A stretch of 7,850 bases of DNA from Candidatus Staskawiczbacteria bacterium (lineage in GTDB: Bacteria > Patescibacteriota > Minisyncoccia > Minisyncoccales > Staskawiczbacteraceae). Shown piece by piece: positions 7,513 to 7,850 of this stretch; the first letter of the stretch is position 1; each line of letters starts with the position of its first letter. The translations under genes and the position numbers were made by a program. Under the pieces are notes generated by a model that was given only the letters and a program-made list of their open reading frames with translations, was not told the origin of the DNA and did no database searches. The stretch covers positions 1 through 7,850 of the forward strand of contig VGLO01000033.1 of NCBI GenBank assembly GCA_016866675.1, written 5' to 3'.

Positions 7513-7519
7513 ACTAAAA

Positions 7520-7525
7520 CCACTC
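7520..7525 (-). promoter_or_regulatory. Possible ribosome binding site for hsdR
   Basis: GAGTGG on the minus strand, 7 bases before the ATG at 7512. It is an imperfect match to GAGGTG-type sites. It favours 7512 over the overlapping TTG at 7527, unless transcription starts so close to the ATG that the message is leaderless. Confidence 0.4.
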
Positions 7526-7529
7526 AAAA

Positions 7530-7562
7530 CAGGTATTTTAAATCTTCTTCTGAAAAAACCTG
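7530..7562. repeat. Imperfect inverted repeat spanning the hsdR promoter
   Basis: Plus-strand CAGGTATTTT (7530-7539) and AAAAAACCTG (7553-7562) are inverted copies matching at 9 of 10 positions, with a 13-base centre. The dyad covers the TATA-like element, so it could be an operator for a regulator not encoded here. Read on the plus strand it is followed by CTTTTTTATT, like a terminator, but no plus-strand gene ends here. Confidence 0.4.
7534..7542 (-). promoter_or_regulatory. Candidate promoter element (TATA-like) for the hsd operon
   Basis: TTTAAAATA on the minus strand, preceded by the purine run AGAAGAAGA. Its centre (about 7538) is 26 bases before the hsdR ATG at 7512. In an archaeon this would fit a TATA box driving a leaderless or nearly leaderless message; in a bacterium the inner TAAAAT could serve as a -10 element, but no good -35 hexamer is seen. 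It lies in the only spacer (about 100 bp) in the window. Confidence 0.4.
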
Positions 7563-7594
7563 CTTTTTTATTCGGCCATTTTTATCATCTTTTT

Positions 7595-7607
7595 AAAAAA
7601 ATTAAAA
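7595..7607 (-). terminator. T-rich possible terminator of the upstream membrane-protein gene
   Basis: On the minus strand TTTTAATTTTTTT begins five bases after the TGA stop (7615-7613) of the membrane protein. Oligo-T tracts of this kind end transcription in archaea. There is no GC-rich stem before it, so as a bacterial intrinsic terminator it would be weak. If it works, it separates the hsd operon from the gene upstream. Confidence 0.35.
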
Positions 7608-7612
7608 CTATG

Positions 7613-7850
7613 TCATTTTTTCTTTCTTCGATATCTTTTGATGATCTTACTGGCTATAATAATTATTGCAGCTAATATTGCAAGCAATATCAGCAGGAAC
7701 AAGCCTGAATAATTGAAATAAGATGTCAGAGGAGACTTATTGAAAAAATCTCTTTTTATTTTTGGAAGAGCAATAAATGTATTTACTATCTCAGATGGGG
7801 GAAAAGACTCAATTTTTCCTACGGCTAAAGAATATTTACCTGTGTTATCG
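7613..7850 (-). CDS. C-terminal fragment of a single-pass membrane protein, function unknown
   Basis: A frame open from the right edge to TGA (7615-7613) gives the last 78 residues of a larger protein. The visible part begins DNTGKYSLAVGKIESFPPSE and continues through NTFIALPKIKRDFFNKSP. It then has one hydrophobic helix (about fragment residues 47-66, YSGLFLLILLAILAAIIIIA) and ends in a strongly basic tail (KRYRRKKK). By the positive-inside rule the tail is cytoplasmic and the missing N-terminal part lies outside the membrane. The N-x-GKY-x-LAVG-x-x-E-x-F pattern before the helix resembles the end of extracytoplasmic beta-sandwich proteins that I recall from CPR and DPANN genomes; that is recollection, not a search. 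It is separated from hsdR by about 100 bp with a T-rich tract and a promoter-like element, so it is probably not part of the restriction operon. Confidence 0.7.
   Translation of the reverse strand, partial: DNTGKYSLAVGKIESFPPSEIVNTFIALPKIKRDFFNKSPLTSYFNYSGLFLLILLAILAAIIIIASKIIKRYRRKKK

Noticed and set aside
7513..7527. TTG at 7527 as the hsdR start.
   Set aside because: It overlaps the GAGTGG site itself and adds five residues not typical of this HsdR family start; the ATG at 7512 has correct spacing. It cannot be fully excluded.
7530..7572. A plus-strand intrinsic terminator (dyad followed by CTTTTTTATT).
   Set aside because: No plus-strand gene ends here, and the stem is mostly A-T; its position over the hsdR promoter makes an operator or chance dyad more likely.

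Overview
This is an AT-rich window (roughly 30% GC over most of its length) from a tightly packed genome. Everything convincing is on the minus strand. It holds one complete Type I restriction-modification locus with a DUF262/DUF1524 (GmrSD-like, Type IV restriction family) gene embedded in it. Read in the direction of transcription, the order is: tail of a membrane protein (7850-7613), about 100 bp of promoter-containing spacer, hsdR (7512-5152), hsdS (5155-3920), the DUF262-DUF1524-DUF5655 gene (3918-1810), hsdM (1820-273), and the first 90 codons of a PD-(D/E)XK-type nuclease (271 to beyond the left edge).

The genes overlap or are separated by one base: hsdR/hsdS share ATGA, hsdS to the DUF262 gene has 1 base, the DUF262 gene and hsdM overlap by 11 bases with the chosen start, and hsdM to the nuclease gene has 1 base. 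This argues for a single translationally coupled transcript starting at the promoter region around 7530-7562. All four full-length reading frames are intact, with catalytic motifs present, so the system looks functional.

How it should work: HsdS (two target-recognition domains) and HsdM (gamma-class N6-adenine methyltransferase) form the methylase. Adding HsdR (PD-(D/E)XK nuclease plus SF2 translocase, EcoAI/EcoEI-like) gives the restriction enzyme against unmodified DNA. The DUF262-DUF1524 protein belongs to a family whose characterised members (GmrSD, BrxU, SspE) use nucleotides and cleave modified DNA, so it may cover phages whose base modifications block Type I cleavage. That complementary role is inference. 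Two arrangements are unusual: hsdM is split from hsdS by this gene, and a RecB/Cas4-like nuclease gene follows hsdM with one base between them.

Organism: not determined by a marker gene. The low GC, the compact layout, the C-terminal shape of the membrane protein and the N-terminal shape of the nuclease recall proteins I associate with uncultured candidate-phylum bacteria (CPR) and DPANN archaea. Clear Shine-Dalgarno sequences are present (AGGAGGT before hsdS). TGA is used as a stop after hsdR and after the membrane protein, so the code is not one in which TGA is reassigned. A TATA-like element 26 bases before the hsdR ATG would fit an archaeon but does not prove it. No tRNA, rRNA, CRISPR array, insertion sequence or attachment site was seen, and there is no gene-free stretch longer than about 100 bases.
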